6,738 bases of DNA from Bacteroidales bacterium (GTDB lineage: Bacteria; Bacteroidota; Bacteroidia; Bacteroidales; Bacteroidaceae), in assembly GCA_030523385.1 (NCBI GenBank), contig JAUNIV010000136.1:1-6738 (forward strand), read 5' to 3'. Each line of letters opens with the position of its first letter. Positions within the stretch are counted from its first letter, which is position 1. The notes beneath the pieces were generated by a model. The model saw nothing but the letters and a program-made list of their open reading frames with translations. It searched no databases and was not told the DNA's origin. Of the stretch, positions 1-6,738 are shown in pieces. A program made the position numbers and the translations under genes.

Positions 1-1195
1 CAAAAAAGTGCGCAATTACCAAATTGTCGCCAGGGTATTGCGTAACGTATTCCTTTTATCCATATTTGGCACAATACTCCTGTATGGTGGCGGTTTTTAC
101 ATGCCTTCTTGGGAAATGTATACTATTTTTTTGCTGGCACTTCTTGTGACCGTCTCTTCATTCCGGTTATTCGTCCGTTTTCTTATCAAAGGCTTTTGGA
201 GAAGCCGAAAAGACCGAAACGGAGTGATATTTGTGGGAAGCACGGAAAACAACATTGCACTTTACCATGAATTGGCGGACGATCCGGCCATTGGTTACCG
301 GGTATGCGGTTACTTCGATGCTGTGTCTGCTTCGGCATTTCCACAAGAATGTCCCTTTTTAGGAACTCCCGCCGAAGTAATTCCTTTTCTTGAAACGCAT
401 CGAGAGGTAGGAAATCTTTTCTGTTGCCTGCCTTCCCGACAAAAAGAAGAAATAATACCCCTTATCCATTACTGCGAAAATAATCTGATACGCTTCTATA
501 GTGTGCCGAACGTGCAGAATTATCTTCATCACCGGATGCATTTCAGTATGATAGGAAATGTACTCTGCCTCAGCCTGCATGAAGAACCGCTAAGTTGGAT
601 AGAGAACCGACTACTGAAACGGGCTTTCGACATTGTGTTTTCTTTGGCTTTTCTCTGCACGTTGTTCATACCTATCTTGCTAATGGTAACTGCCATCACT
701 AAGCTCACAATGCCTGGTCCCGTATTCTTCCGCCAAAAACGAAACGGATTGAACGGAAAAGAGTTCTACTGCTTGAAATTTCGTAGTATGAAAGTAAACG
801 CCGATGCTGACAGGTTACAAGCGACAAAAGACGATCCGCGCAAGACTCGCTGGGGAGATATCATGCGCCGAACGAACATTGACGAACTACCTCAGTTCAT
901 CAATGTACTATTGGGTGAGATGAGTGTAGTGGGTCCCCGTCCACACATGGTGAAGCATACGGAAGAGTATTCGAGAATCATTGACCAATATATGGTGCGA
1001 CATTTCGTGAAGCCAGGTATCACCGGCTGGAGCCAAATCACGGGATTTCGAGGAGAAACCAAAGAATTGAAACAAATGGAAGGACGTATCAAAGGGGATA
1101 TTTGGTACATTGAGCATTGGAATTTCGGTCTGGATCTATACATTATTTATAAAACTATAGCAAATGCATTGCATGGGGAGGAGAATGCATACTGA
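1..1195 (+). CDS. Polyprenyl-phosphate sugar phosphotransferase (WcaJ/EpsE-like), 5'-truncated by window edge
   Basis: Initiating membrane glycosyltransferase: it moves a sugar-1-phosphate from a nucleotide sugar to undecaprenyl phosphate at the inner membrane, the first step of exopolysaccharide, capsule or O-antigen repeat assembly. A GTG at 8 is in frame, but the frame stays open to the window edge and family members run to about 460-470 residues, so the real start is upstream. Numbering from that GTG: two hydrophobic segments (about 14-30 and 38-60) are the end of the N-terminal membrane bundle. A Rossmann-like CoA-binding-type domain begins at GVIFVGSTE (72-80). KRAFD (204-208) leads into another membrane segment (about 208-231). 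The catalytic bacterial sugar transferase domain carries KFRSM (257-261), the Asp-Glu pair in NIDELPQF (D292, E293) and VGPRP (308-312), all intact. The C-terminus is complete. The sugar cannot be read from sequence. A hairpin terminator follows, so this is probably the last gene of its unit. Confidence 0.93.
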   Translation, partial: KKVRNYQIVARVLRNVFLLSIFGTILLYGGGFYMPSWEMYTIFLLALLVTVSSFRLFVRFLIKGFWRSRKDRNGVIFVGSTENNIALYHELADDPAIGYRVCGYFDAVSASAFPQECPFLGTPAEVIPFLETHREVGNLFCCLPSRQKEEIIPLIHYCENNLIRFYSVPNVQNYLHHRMHFSMIGNVLCLSLHEEPLSWIENRLLKRAFDIVFSLAFLCTLFIPILLMVTAITKLTMPGPVFFRQKRNGLNGKEFYCLKFRSMKVNADADRLQATKDDPRKTRWGDIMRRTNIDELPQFINVLLGEMSVVGPRPHMVKHTEEYSRIIDQYMVRHFVKPGITGWSQITGFRGETKELKQMEGRIKGDIWYIEHWNFGLDLYIIYKTIANALHGEENAY

Positions 1196-1246
1196 AAAAA
1201 CGGCTTGCCACATCTATAATTGCAAAAAACATGGAATAACAAATGC

Positions 1247-1286
1247 AGGAAAGGGAATGTTCGGAAAGGGCATTCCCTTTCCTTTT
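1247..1286 (+). terminator. Rho-independent terminator after the sugar transferase gene
   Basis: A perfect 13-bp inverted repeat: left arm AGGAAAGGGAATG at 1247-1259, an 11-nt loop, right arm CATTCCCTTTCCT at 1271-1283, then three more T (TTTT in all at 1283-1286). It lies 51 bp after the transferase stop codon, on the correct side to end that transcript before the clpB leader. The T tract is short, so termination may be partial. The perfect stem makes a structural role likely. Confidence 0.75.
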
Positions 1287-1470
1287 GAAATGCATCAAGC
1301 AAAGTCGGACTTTTTTTCATGTATTACGGCTCCATGTATGCCATTTTGTCCGCTTCATCTATAACATCTGCATTGGCAAGGAATTTGAATATAATACAGT
1401 GAAATCGCAAAAGCTACCGAACAAAGATAACAAGACAACGGTTTCAATAGGTATAATACATATAAAACAG

Positions 1471-1477
1471 AAAGGAG
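1471..1477 (+). promoter_or_regulatory. Ribosome-binding site of clpB
   Basis: AAAGGAG lies 7 nt before the ATG at 1485. This is a strong Shine-Dalgarno sequence for a group that often lacks one. It fixes the clpB start and fits a highly expressed chaperone. Confidence 0.85.
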
Positions 1478-1484
1478 ATACAAT

Positions 1485-4073
1485 ATGAACTTTAACAACT
1501 TCACAATCAAATCGCAGGAGGCAGTGCAAGAGGCGGTAAACCTCACACAGGCTCGCGGGCAACAAGCCATAGAGCCTGTGCACCTGCTGGCGGGCGTGCT
1601 GAAAGTGGGCGAGAATGTCACCAACTTCATCTTCCAGAAGTTGGGCATGAACGACCATCAGATAGCACTGGTCATTGACCGCCAAATGGAATCTCTGCCT
1701 AAGGTTTCGGGAGGAGAACCCTACCTGAGCCGCGAAAGTAACGAGGTATTGCAGAAAGCCGTGCAATACTCCAAGGAAATGGGCGATGAGTTTGTTTCAT
1801 TGGAAGCTATGTTGCTGGCTCTGCTCAATGTACAGAGCACCGTATCCACCATCCTGAAGGATGCAGGTATGACGGACAAAGAATTGAGAGCAGCCATAAC
1901 CGAACTGAGAAAAGGCGAGAAGGTGACTTCACAATCCAGTGAAGACACTTATCAGTCGCTGAGCAAATATGCCATCAATCTGAACGAAGCTGCCCGTAGC
2001 GGTAAGTTGGACCCCGTGATAGGGCGTGACGAAGAGATACGACGGGTATTGCAGATTTTGAGCCGACGCACCAAGAACAACCCTATCTTGATAGGTGAAC
2101 CGGGTACCGGTAAAACAGCTATCGTTGAAGGATTGGCCCACCGTATCATCCGGGGCGATGTGCCCGAGAATCTGAAAGACAAGCAGATTTTCTCTTTGGA
2201 CATGGGTGCATTGGTGGCCGGAGCTAAGTATAAAGGTGAATTTGAGGAGCGTCTGAAATCTGTCATCAACGAGGTAATCAAAGCCGAAGGAAACATCATT
2301 CTGTTCATCGACGAGATTCACACATTGGTGGGTGCCGGAAAAGGTGAAGGTGCCATGGATGCAGCCAACATTTTGAAACCGGCTTTGGCACGTGGCGAAC
2401 TGCGGAGCATAGGCGCTACGACTTTGGACGAGTATCAGAAATATTTTGAGAAAGACAAGGCGTTGGAACGACGCTTCCAGACTGTCATGGTAACCGAACC
2501 TGACACGCTGAGCACCATCTCTATCTTGCGTGGATTGAAGGAACGTTACGAGAACCACCACAAGGTGCGTATCAAAGACGAGGCCATCATAGCCGCCGTG
2601 GAATTGAGCAACCGGTACATCACCGAACGTTTCCTTCCCGACAAGGCTATCGACTTGATGGACGAAGCTGCCGCCAAACTGCGTATGGAGCGTGACTCTG
2701 TGCCCGAAGAACTGGATGAAATCTCGCGCAAGCTGAAACAGCTGGAGATAGAACGCGAAGCCATCAAACGCGAAAAAGATGAACCGAAGTTGCAACAGCT
2801 CAACAAGGAAATTGCCGAACTGAAGGAGCAGGAAACATCTTACAAAGCCAAATGGCAGAGCGAGAAGGAACTGGTGAACAAGATTCAGCAGAACAAACAG
2901 GAGATAGAGAAACTGAAGTTTGAAGCCGACCGCGCAGAACGTGAAGGTGACTACGGCAAAGTGGCTGAAATACGCTACGGAAAACTGCAAGCACTGGAGA
3001 ATGAGATAAAGCACATTCAGGAAGACCTGAAACACAAGCAGGGTGACAGTGCCATGATAAAGGAAGAGGTAACGGCCGAAGACATTGCCGATGTAGTTTC
3101 GCGCTGGACGGGCATACCCGTAAGCAAGATGCTGCAAAGCGAACGAGACAAGTTGCTGAACCTGGAAAAGGAATTGCACTTGCGCGTAGTGGGACAGGAA
3201 GAAGCCATCACGGCTGTATCTGATGCCGTGCGCCGAAGCCGTGCAGGATTGCAAGATCCGAAGCGCCCTATCGGTTCGTTCATCTTCTTAGGTACTACCG
3301 GTGTGGGAAAGACTGAATTGGCAAAAGCATTGGCCGACTATCTGTTTGACGATGAAACGCTGATGACCCGTATAGACATGAGTGAGTATCAGGAAAAACA
3401 TTCTGTATCCCGACTGATCGGAGCGCCTCCCGGATACGTAGGTTATGACGAAGGCGGACAGCTGACGGAAGCTGTGCGACGCAAACCTTACTCAGTGGTG
3501 TTGTTTGACGAGATAGAAAAAGCTCATCCCGATGTATTCAACATCCTGCTGCAAGTATTGGATGACGGACGACTGACGGACAACAAAGGACGCACAGTGA
3601 ACTTCAAGAACACCATTATCATCATGACATCCAATTTGGGCAGCTCATACATACAGAGCCAGTTCGAAAAGATGAACGACAAGAACCGTGAAGTGGTGAT
3701 AGAGGAAACGAAGAAGGAAGTGATGTCCATGCTGAAGAAGACCATCCGTCCGGAGTTCTTGAACCGTATAGATGAAACCATTATGTTCTTGCCTTTGAAC
3801 AAAGAGGAAATAGAACAGATTGTGTTGCTGCAAATCAACGGTATCAAGAAGATGTTGGCAGACAATGGCATTACACTGCAAATGACAGACGAAGCCGTGC
3901 GCTTCATTGCAAGTACGGGATATGACCCCGAATTTGGTGCTCGTCCGGTGAAACGTGCCATACAGCGTTACTTGCTGAATGACTTGTCTAAAAAGCTATT
4001 GGCTCAAGAGGTGGACCGCACGAAACCCATCATTGTGGAAACTGCGGGCGACGGATTGAGATTCCGTAACTAA
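1485..4073 (+). CDS. clpB: ATP-dependent chaperone ClpB (Hsp100 disaggregase)
   Basis: Cytoplasmic hexameric AAA+ protein that, with DnaK/DnaJ/GrpE, pulls polypeptides out of aggregates after heat or other stress. It has 862 residues, normal for ClpB. Order: Clp N-terminal repeat domain (about 1-145); first ATPase with Walker A GEPGTGKT (204-211), Walker B LFIDE (273-277), pore-loop Tyr249 in [10 protein letters not shown], and arginine-finger pair R329/R330; long charged coiled-coil M-domain (about 405-525), which separates ClpB from the shorter-linker ClpA and ClpC types; second ATPase with Walker A GTTGVGKT (603-610), Walker B VVLFDE (671-676), pore loop [13 protein letters not shown] (646-658), the FLNRID region near R761, and sensor-2 GAR (818-820). 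There is no ClpP-binding IGF/L tripeptide in the usual loop, as expected for a disaggregase. All catalytic motifs are intact. It is flanked by its own leader and a strong terminator, so it is probably monocistronic. A GTG at codon 147 may give a shorter isoform (see findings). Confidence 0.99.
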   Translation: MNFNNFTIKSQEAVQEAVNLTQARGQQAIEPVHLLAGVLKVGENVTNFIFQKLGMNDHQIALVIDRQMESLPKVSGGEPYLSRESNEVLQKAVQYSKEMGDEFVSLEAMLLALLNVQSTVSTILKDAGMTDKELRAAITELRKGEKVTSQSSEDTYQSLSKYAINLNEAARSGKLDPVIGRDEEIRRVLQILSRRTKNNPILIGEPGTGKTAIVEGLAHRIIRGDVPENLKDKQIFSLDMGALVAGAKYKGEFEERLKSVINEVIKAEGNIILFIDEIHTLVGAGKGEGAMDAANILKPALARGELRSIGATTLDEYQKYFEKDKALERRFQTVMVTEPDTLSTISILRGLKERYENHHKVRIKDEAIIAAVELSNRYITERFLPDKAIDLMDEAAAKLRMERDSVPEELDEISRKLKQLEIEREAIKREKDEPKLQQLNKEIAELKEQETSYKAKWQSEKELVNKIQQNKQEIEKLKFEADRAEREGDYGKVAEIRYGKLQALENEIKHIQEDLKHKQGDSAMIKEEVTAEDIADVVSRWTGIPVSKMLQSERDKLLNLEKELHLRVVGQEEAITAVSDAVRRSRAGLQDPKRPIGSFIFLGTTGVGKTELAKALADYLFDDETLMTRIDMSEYQEKHSVSRLIGAPPGYVGYDEGGQLTEAVRRKPYSVVLFDEIEKAHPDVFNILLQVLDDGRLTDNKGRTVNFKNTIIIMTSNLGSSYIQSQFEKMNDKNREVVIEETKKEVMSMLKKTIRPEFLNRIDETIMFLPLNKEEIEQIVLLQINGIKKMLADNGITLQMTDEAVRFIASTGYDPEFGARPVKRAIQRYLLNDLSKKLLAQEVDRTKPIIVETAGDGLRFRN

Positions 4074-4077
4074 AAGT

Positions 4078-4116
4078 TACCCCATCTTCCGACAACGGAA
4101 GATGGGGTATTTTTTT
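4078..4116. terminator. Hairpin terminator between convergent genes (probably bidirectional)
   Basis: Perfect inverted repeat: TACCCCATCTTCC at 4078-4090 pairs with GGAAGATGGGGTA at 4097-4109. An extra G-C pair (4091/4096) closes an ACAA tetraloop, giving 14 bp. Seven T follow at 4110-4116, starting 36 bp after the clpB stop. On the minus strand the same hairpin is followed by ACTTTTAG, so it can also end the lipoprotein transcript, whose stop codon is at 4120-4122. The plus direction is clearly stronger by its T tract. Confidence 0.93.
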
Positions 4117-4119
4117 GTA

Positions 4120-5571
4120 TTAATGCTGACCGTATTCAGCAAGGACATCGCCCTGTGCATTCATCTTCACAGTCAAATGACTTTTCAGCGAAGCTGACTT
4201 CAGTCCGGCCATGTAATAATCTTCACCTTTAGATTTTTCGTTATACTTCAGGAAATAAAGCCGGTAGGCAGCATACTTGCTATCGAGCGTCTTGCGAATA
4301 GCGGCAGGAACGACCGATTCTTGTTGGTAGTTCAAGTCCCACTCGCTGCTCACCCACACGTATCCTTGAGTTTCAAGATCAAACTGCACTTTTATCTCTG
4401 TCCCGTTGTAAGACAGTTCCACTTCCACTCCGTTCTTATCATAATCTTTGTCCTTAACAATGGCACCGGGATAACGCTGCTGAATGTAACCATCGATCTC
4501 AGCTTTGGTCAAGAATGTGCTGCTTACATTCGTGTCCTGATTGTCATCACCTTCATCATCTCCTTCGGGGTCTGTAGGAGTAGTGTTGTTGTCTGGCTCA
4601 TCTTCGGTATTGTCACCTTCTGTGTTATCATTGCTTTCGTTGTCAGCATTGCCATTCTCGTCAAAGCGGATTTCCTGCTTATGCCCGGCATGGTCTTTGA
4701 TGGTCAGCAGATAGTAATGTCCTTCGGCAGCCGTCAGGTATTCTCCGGCGTCTTCTATATGGCAATTAGCATATTCTGAAGCGCGGAAAGCGGCAAGAAT
4801 GTTGGCCGGTAATTCATTGACATGAAGTTGCGTGTGTGTGGACATCCAGTTTCCGGCAGCATCAAACAGCAACATACGGGCTACCCATCCGTCCAGAATC
4901 TTCACTTTGGTGATTTCTCTGCCTGCATACATATATAAGTATTTGGCCTGCGGATAATGAAGATTCACAAAAGCAGTCACGTTGTCAGAGGGAGTCTGAG
5001 GCAACCAATCGCTGTAATCCGTATCTACATCGCGATAATTGCCATCGTATATCACCTCCATGGTTTGTTTCACCAATATACCTTCGGCTGTATAATAGAG
5101 CACCACCTCCTGCATGGTTTCAGATTTGTCTTTTGCACGCAACACGTAGATGGTTTCTACCGCACCGGTGACATAACGAGTCAGCAGGCTTACACTCTCT
5201 GCAGCTGTCCATGTGGCATATTCGCTGCTTTCAAAAGCATTCTTCACAGTTTCGGGCAATGCGCTGAAAGCGATGTCCCGACGTTGCATCTTCTTCTTGC
5301 AATCCTTCAGCCAATACCATACGGAGATGGCTTTGGATAAGCTCCGGCTTTCGGTAGCTGAAAATGTAGCTACTACATACTCATCTACAACAGACCAGTC
5401 GATGTCCGTTGCCTCCGGGAAACTCTTCTGGAAATCTTCGTAAACCGAAGCGGGAACATTTTCGGGGAGAACCTGGTTCTCCACAACCACTTGCTCTTCG
5501 TCGCTACAAGACGACATCAACAGGATACATGCCAATGACATTCCTCCCAATAAGTTCTTCATACATTTCAT
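4120..5571 (-). CDS. Putative surface lipoprotein with three PepSY-like (BLIP-fold) units
   Basis: A 483-residue secreted lipoprotein of unknown function. The signal peptide ends in a lipobox (LMSSC) with lipidated Cys22, followed by Ser-Asp-Glu-Glu-Gln, which resembles the acidic Bacteroidetes lipoprotein export signal and suggests display on the cell surface. The mature part resembles the putative beta-lactamase-inhibitor-like, PepSY-like family (PF11396 type). I read three units: about 35-175 (DFQKSFPEATDIDW, then ALPETVKNAF and SSEYATW), 194-305 (FVNLHYPQAK, LFDAAGNW, ELPANILAAF, SEYANC) and 355-483 (YIQQRYPGAI, VPAAIRKTL, VKMNAQGDVL). Between the second and third lies an acidic, Asn/Thr-rich linker (310-346). 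Family members are secreted; their ligands are mostly unknown, and the name does not imply inhibition of beta-lactamase here. ATG codons at 5571 and 5560 (Met1, Met4) share the frame; either gives a workable signal peptide. It is divergent from the efflux adaptor and has its own promoter. Confidence 0.85.
   Translation of the reverse strand: MKCMKNLLGGMSLACILLMSSCSDEEQVVVENQVLPENVPASVYEDFQKSFPEATDIDWSVVDEYVVATFSATESRSLSKAISVWYWLKDCKKKMQRRDIAFSALPETVKNAFESSEYATWTAAESVSLLTRYVTGAVETIYVLRAKDKSETMQEVVLYYTAEGILVKQTMEVIYDGNYRDVDTDYSDWLPQTPSDNVTAFVNLHYPQAKYLYMYAGREITKVKILDGWVARMLLFDAAGNWMSTHTQLHVNELPANILAAFRASEYANCHIEDAGEYLTAAEGHYYLLTIKDHAGHKQEIRFDENGNADNESNDNTEGDNTEDEPDNNTTPTDPEGDDEGDDNQDTNVSSTFLTKAEIDGYIQQRYPGAIVKDKDYDKNGVEVELSYNGTEIKVQFDLETQGYVWVSSEWDLNYQQESVVPAAIRKTLDSKYAAYRLYFLKYNEKSKGEDYYMAGLKSASLKSHLTVKMNAQGDVLAEYGQH
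4534..4644 (-). other. Region coding an acidic low-complexity linker in the lipoprotein
   Basis: Codes residues 310-346 of the lipoprotein. Of these 37 residues 17 are Asp or Glu, none is Lys or Arg, and the rest are mainly Asn, Thr, Gly, Pro, Ser and Gln. It separates the second and third PepSY-like units and is probably a flexible, disordered spacer. Binding of divalent cations is possible but unproven, and the DxDxDG spacing of a classical calcium loop is not visible. Confidence 0.8.
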
Positions 5572-5607
5572 AATTCATAGTTTGCTTTTAAGTTATACAT
5601 AAAAAAA

Positions 5608-5651
5608 GTGCCCCAACACTGAAAGCCAATCAGACTTACGTGCCAAGACAC
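5608..5651 (-). repeat. Pair of GTGCC-N3-ACACT elements in the lipoprotein leader
   Basis: GTGCCCCAACACT at 5608-5620 and GTGCCAAGACACT at 5640-5652 (plus-strand reading) share GTGCC and ACACT around a variable three-base core, with starts 32 bp apart. In the minus-strand transcript each can form a small hairpin of 4-5 pairs. The one nearer the gene is followed at once by a run of U (complement of 5601-5606). They lie between the predicted transcription start and the lipoprotein start codon. Function is unknown; the stems are short and could be chance. Confidence 0.4.
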
Positions 5652-5672
5652 TACATATTGCTTTTATGGAGG

Positions 5673-5704
5673 CAAAGATAGGGAAAGATCCTTATGCTGC
5701 CAAA
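5673..5704 (-). promoter_or_regulatory. Bacteroidetes-type promoter of the lipoprotein gene
   Basis: On the minus strand TTTG (5704-5701) is followed, after 20 bp, by TATCTTTG (5680-5673). This matches the Bacteroidetes primary sigma consensus TTTG, N19-21, TAnnTTTG at every fixed base. Transcription should start near 5665-5669, giving a leader of about 95 nt before the ATG at 5571. Confidence 0.85.
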
Positions 5705-5729
5705 CATTTCAGAAAAAAACAGGTTCTCT

Positions 5730-5760
5730 TTCGCCCCCACATTTTTACCATTCGCCCCCA
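5730..5760. repeat. Direct repeat TTCGCCCCCA x2 with 21-bp period (candidate operator)
   Basis: Two identical 10-mers, TTCGCCCCCA at 5730-5739 and 5751-5760, have starts exactly 21 bp apart, close to two turns of DNA, so both copies face the same side of the helix. They sit 26 bp upstream of the lipoprotein -33 element and 38 bp before the efflux -7-like element. This placement suits an activator acting on one or both promoters. The binding protein is unknown. Confidence 0.6.
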
Positions 5761-5798
5761 ATTCCTGTTTATGCAGGCTGAAGCTCGCCTTGTTTCCT

Positions 5799-5806
5799 TA
5801 CATTTG
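5799..5806 (+). promoter_or_regulatory. Candidate -7 element of the efflux adaptor gene
   Basis: TACATTTG fits TAnnTTTG at every fixed base. No TTTG lies 19-21 bp upstream; the window there reads about GGCTGAAG. A start near 5811-5815 would give a leader of about 45-50 nt to the ATG at 5860 and almost none to the alternative ATG at 5818. The missing -33 box, with the repeats upstream, suggests an activator-dependent promoter. This is inference. Confidence 0.5.
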
Positions 5807-5859
5807 CAGGTGAAAGCATGAAAAATCAAAATAAAAAACAGATACATCAAAAGAAAAAT

Positions 5860-6738
5860 ATGAAAAAGGAAATGCTTGCAGCCCTGCTCGTGGGGCTGAC
5901 CTTGTGCGCCTGCAACTCATCGACGACGACGCAGGAAACTACAGCTTACAAGACACTGACGGTTAAGCCGGAAGACAGAACACTGAATTCGGAATACACC
6001 GCCAAGTTGGCAGGACAACAGGAAGTGGAAGTACGCCCGCAGGTGAGCGGACTCATCACTCGCATCTGTATAGGCGAAGGACAGAAAGTACATCGCGGAC
6101 AGGTGTTGTTCATCATAGACCAAGTGCCCTACCGGGCAGCACTGACACAAGCCGAGGCAGGCGTAAAGAGTGCTGAAGCCGCATTGGCCACTGCCCGACT
6201 GGACATGCAAAGCAAAGAAATGCTGTACAAGAACAAGGTGGTGTCGGACTACGACCTGAGCACCGCCCGAAATGCACTGGCCGCCGCCGAAGCTGCATTG
6301 GCACAAGCCAAGGCACAAGAAGTGAACGCCCGCAACAACCTGTCTTACACCGAAGTGAAAAGTCCCGTTGATGGCGTGGCAGGCATGATAGCCTACCGCG
6401 TGGGTGCATTGGTGAGCAGCAACATCAGCGAACCGCTCGTCACCGTATCTGACGACAGCCGCATGTATGCCTATTTCTCACTGTCCGAAAGTCAGGTCAT
6501 CGACCTCATGGAGCAATATGGCTCGCTCGACGAGTTTATCAACCGGATGCCCGAAGTGGAACTGCGCATGAGCAACGGAAAGATATACACAGAAAAAGGA
6601 CGCATTGCTGCCGTGAGCGGCATTGTCACGGCAGGAACGGGAGCAGTGACTCTGCGTGCCGACTTCCCCAATGCGAAGAACCTGCTGAGAGGCGGAGGAA
6701 GCGGAACGGTCATCCTGCCTACCACCCGCGAACAGAGC
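5860..6738 (+). CDS. RND efflux periplasmic adaptor (AcrA/MexA-like lipoprotein), 3'-truncated by window edge
   Basis: Membrane fusion protein that links an inner-membrane RND pump to an outer-membrane channel for export of drugs, bile salts or other toxic compounds. The frame is open to the last base: 293 codons, roughly three quarters of the usual 380-400. A lipoprotein signal ends in LCAC with lipidated Cys18, followed by NSSTTTQ without acidic residues, so it should stay facing the periplasm. Next come a first half lipoyl motif (about 55-88, VRPQVSGLI and GQKVHRGQVLF), an alanine-rich alpha-helical hairpin (about 91-160), the second half lipoyl motif (about 163-197, SPVDGVAGMI) and the beta-barrel domain (about 202-287). 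The membrane-proximal domain lies outside the window. An in-frame ATG at 5818, preceded by AGGTGA, would add 14 Lys/Gln/Asn-rich residues. I prefer 5860 because the signal peptide is then typical and the -7-like element sits too close to 5818. The A-rich stretch before 5860 has no Shine-Dalgarno sequence. Pump and channel genes probably follow. Confidence 0.95.
   Translation, partial: MKKEMLAALLVGLTLCACNSSTTTQETTAYKTLTVKPEDRTLNSEYTAKLAGQQEVEVRPQVSGLITRICIGEGQKVHRGQVLFIIDQVPYRAALTQAEAGVKSAEAALATARLDMQSKEMLYKNKVVSDYDLSTARNALAAAEAALAQAKAQEVNARNNLSYTEVKSPVDGVAGMIAYRVGALVSSNISEPLVTVSDDSRMYAYFSLSESQVIDLMEQYGSLDEFINRMPEVELRMSNGKIYTEKGRIAAVSGIVTAGTGAVTLRADFPNAKNLLRGGGSGTVILPTTREQS

Larger units (their letters stand above)
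1196..1484 (+). promoter_or_regulatory. Intergenic region and probable clpB promoter/leader
   Basis: A 289-bp non-coding gap between two genes on the same strand. It holds the terminator at 1247-1286 and, by position, the clpB promoter. I found no convincing Bacteroidetes promoter. The best match is TTTG at 1345-1348 with a poor -7-like TGCATTGG at 1369-1376 (spacing 20 bp, 4 of 6 fixed bases). AT-rich TATAAT strings at 1390-1395 and 1452-1457 have no partner at proper distance. No CIRCE (HrcA) inverted repeat is visible, so heat control, if present, uses another signal. Short open frames across this stretch have no coding features and are not called. Confidence 0.4.
5572..5859. promoter_or_regulatory. 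Divergent control region between lipoprotein and efflux genes
   Basis: A 288-bp gap between two genes transcribed away from each other. From left to right it holds the lipoprotein leader with two related small hairpin elements, the lipoprotein promoter (5673-5704), the 21-bp-spaced TTCGCCCCCA pair (5730-5760), the efflux -7-like element (5799-5806) and an A-rich stretch before the efflux ATG. No regulator gene or RNA family that I recognise lies inside it. Confidence 0.75.

Noticed and set aside
1301..1317. Second terminator-like motif AAAG-TCGGA-CTTT followed by T's
   Set aside because: Only four pairs can form with a workable loop. The 13-bp hairpin just upstream is a much better terminator.
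1318..1339. CATGTAT repeated at 1318-1324 and 1333-1339
   Set aside because: Seven bases in AT-rich intergenic DNA, with no promoter in register, is within chance expectation.
1164..1488. Two short overlapping plus-strand frames between the transferase and clpB
   Set aside because: They span the terminator hairpin, overlap the ends of real genes, lack ribosome-binding sites, and their Cys/His/Phe-rich translations match nothing I recognise.
1929..3254. Long open frame (441 codons) on the minus strand inside clpB
   Set aside because: It lies wholly antisense to clpB, whose motifs are all intact, and its translation is rich in Phe, Leu, Gln and Val with no recognisable domain. It is a codon-bias shadow.
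4321..4779. Plus-strand 152-codon frame opposite the lipoprotein gene
   Set aside because: Its hydrophobic Val/Ile/Phe-rich translation is the complement of the acidic linker and beta-rich codons of the lipoprotein, which has a signal peptide and a promoter.
5500..5578. Minus-strand 24-codon frame beginning MNYEMYEEL, overlapping the lipoprotein start in another frame
   Set aside because: Four ATG codons crowd within 19 nt here, but this frame has no ribosome-binding site or known counterpart. Translational interference is conceivable but unsupported.
5917..6409. Minus-strand open frames inside the efflux adaptor gene
   Set aside because: They are antisense shadows of the adaptor, whose lipoyl, hairpin and barrel segments read cleanly on the plus strand.

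Overview
The window looks like chromosomal DNA from a member of the Bacteroidales (Bacteroides, Phocaeicola, Parabacteroides or a close relative). The reasons are a textbook Bacteroidetes promoter (TTTG, 20 bp, TATCTTTG), weak or absent Shine-Dalgarno sequences before some genes, a PepSY-like (BLIP-fold) lipoprotein of a kind typical of this group, and a Cys-Ser-Asp-Glu-Glu lipoprotein terminus resembling the Bacteroides surface-export signal. No tRNA, rRNA, CRISPR array, insertion sequence or phage gene was seen.

Layout. (1) 1-1195, plus strand: the 3' part of a membrane sugar-phosphate transferase that primes exopolysaccharide, capsule or O-antigen synthesis. Its true start lies left of the window. 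(2) 1196-1484: intergenic, with a 13-bp terminator hairpin closing the polysaccharide unit and the leader of the next gene. (3) 1485-4073, plus strand: complete clpB, the Hsp100 disaggregase, with a good ribosome-binding site. (4) 4078-4116: a strong hairpin terminator shared by two convergent genes. (5) 4120-5571, minus strand: a 483-residue lipoprotein that appears to hold three PepSY-like units with an acidic linker before the third. (6) 5572-5859: a divergent control region with a near-perfect promoter for the lipoprotein, a -7-like element for the efflux gene, and two exact copies of TTCGCCCCCA exactly 21 bp apart. (7) 5860-6738, plus strand: the first 293 codons of an AcrA-like RND efflux adaptor, running off the right edge.

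How the genes relate. The polysaccharide transferase, clpB and the right-hand pair look like separate transcription units. The lipoprotein and the efflux adaptor diverge from one 288-bp region and may share a regulator bound at the two repeats; this is inference. The adaptor's pump and outer-membrane channel genes would be expected just right of the window. Nothing here proves a new system. The least explained signals are the 21-bp-spaced repeat pair, the paired GTGCC-N3-ACACT elements in the lipoprotein leader, and the three-unit lipoprotein itself.
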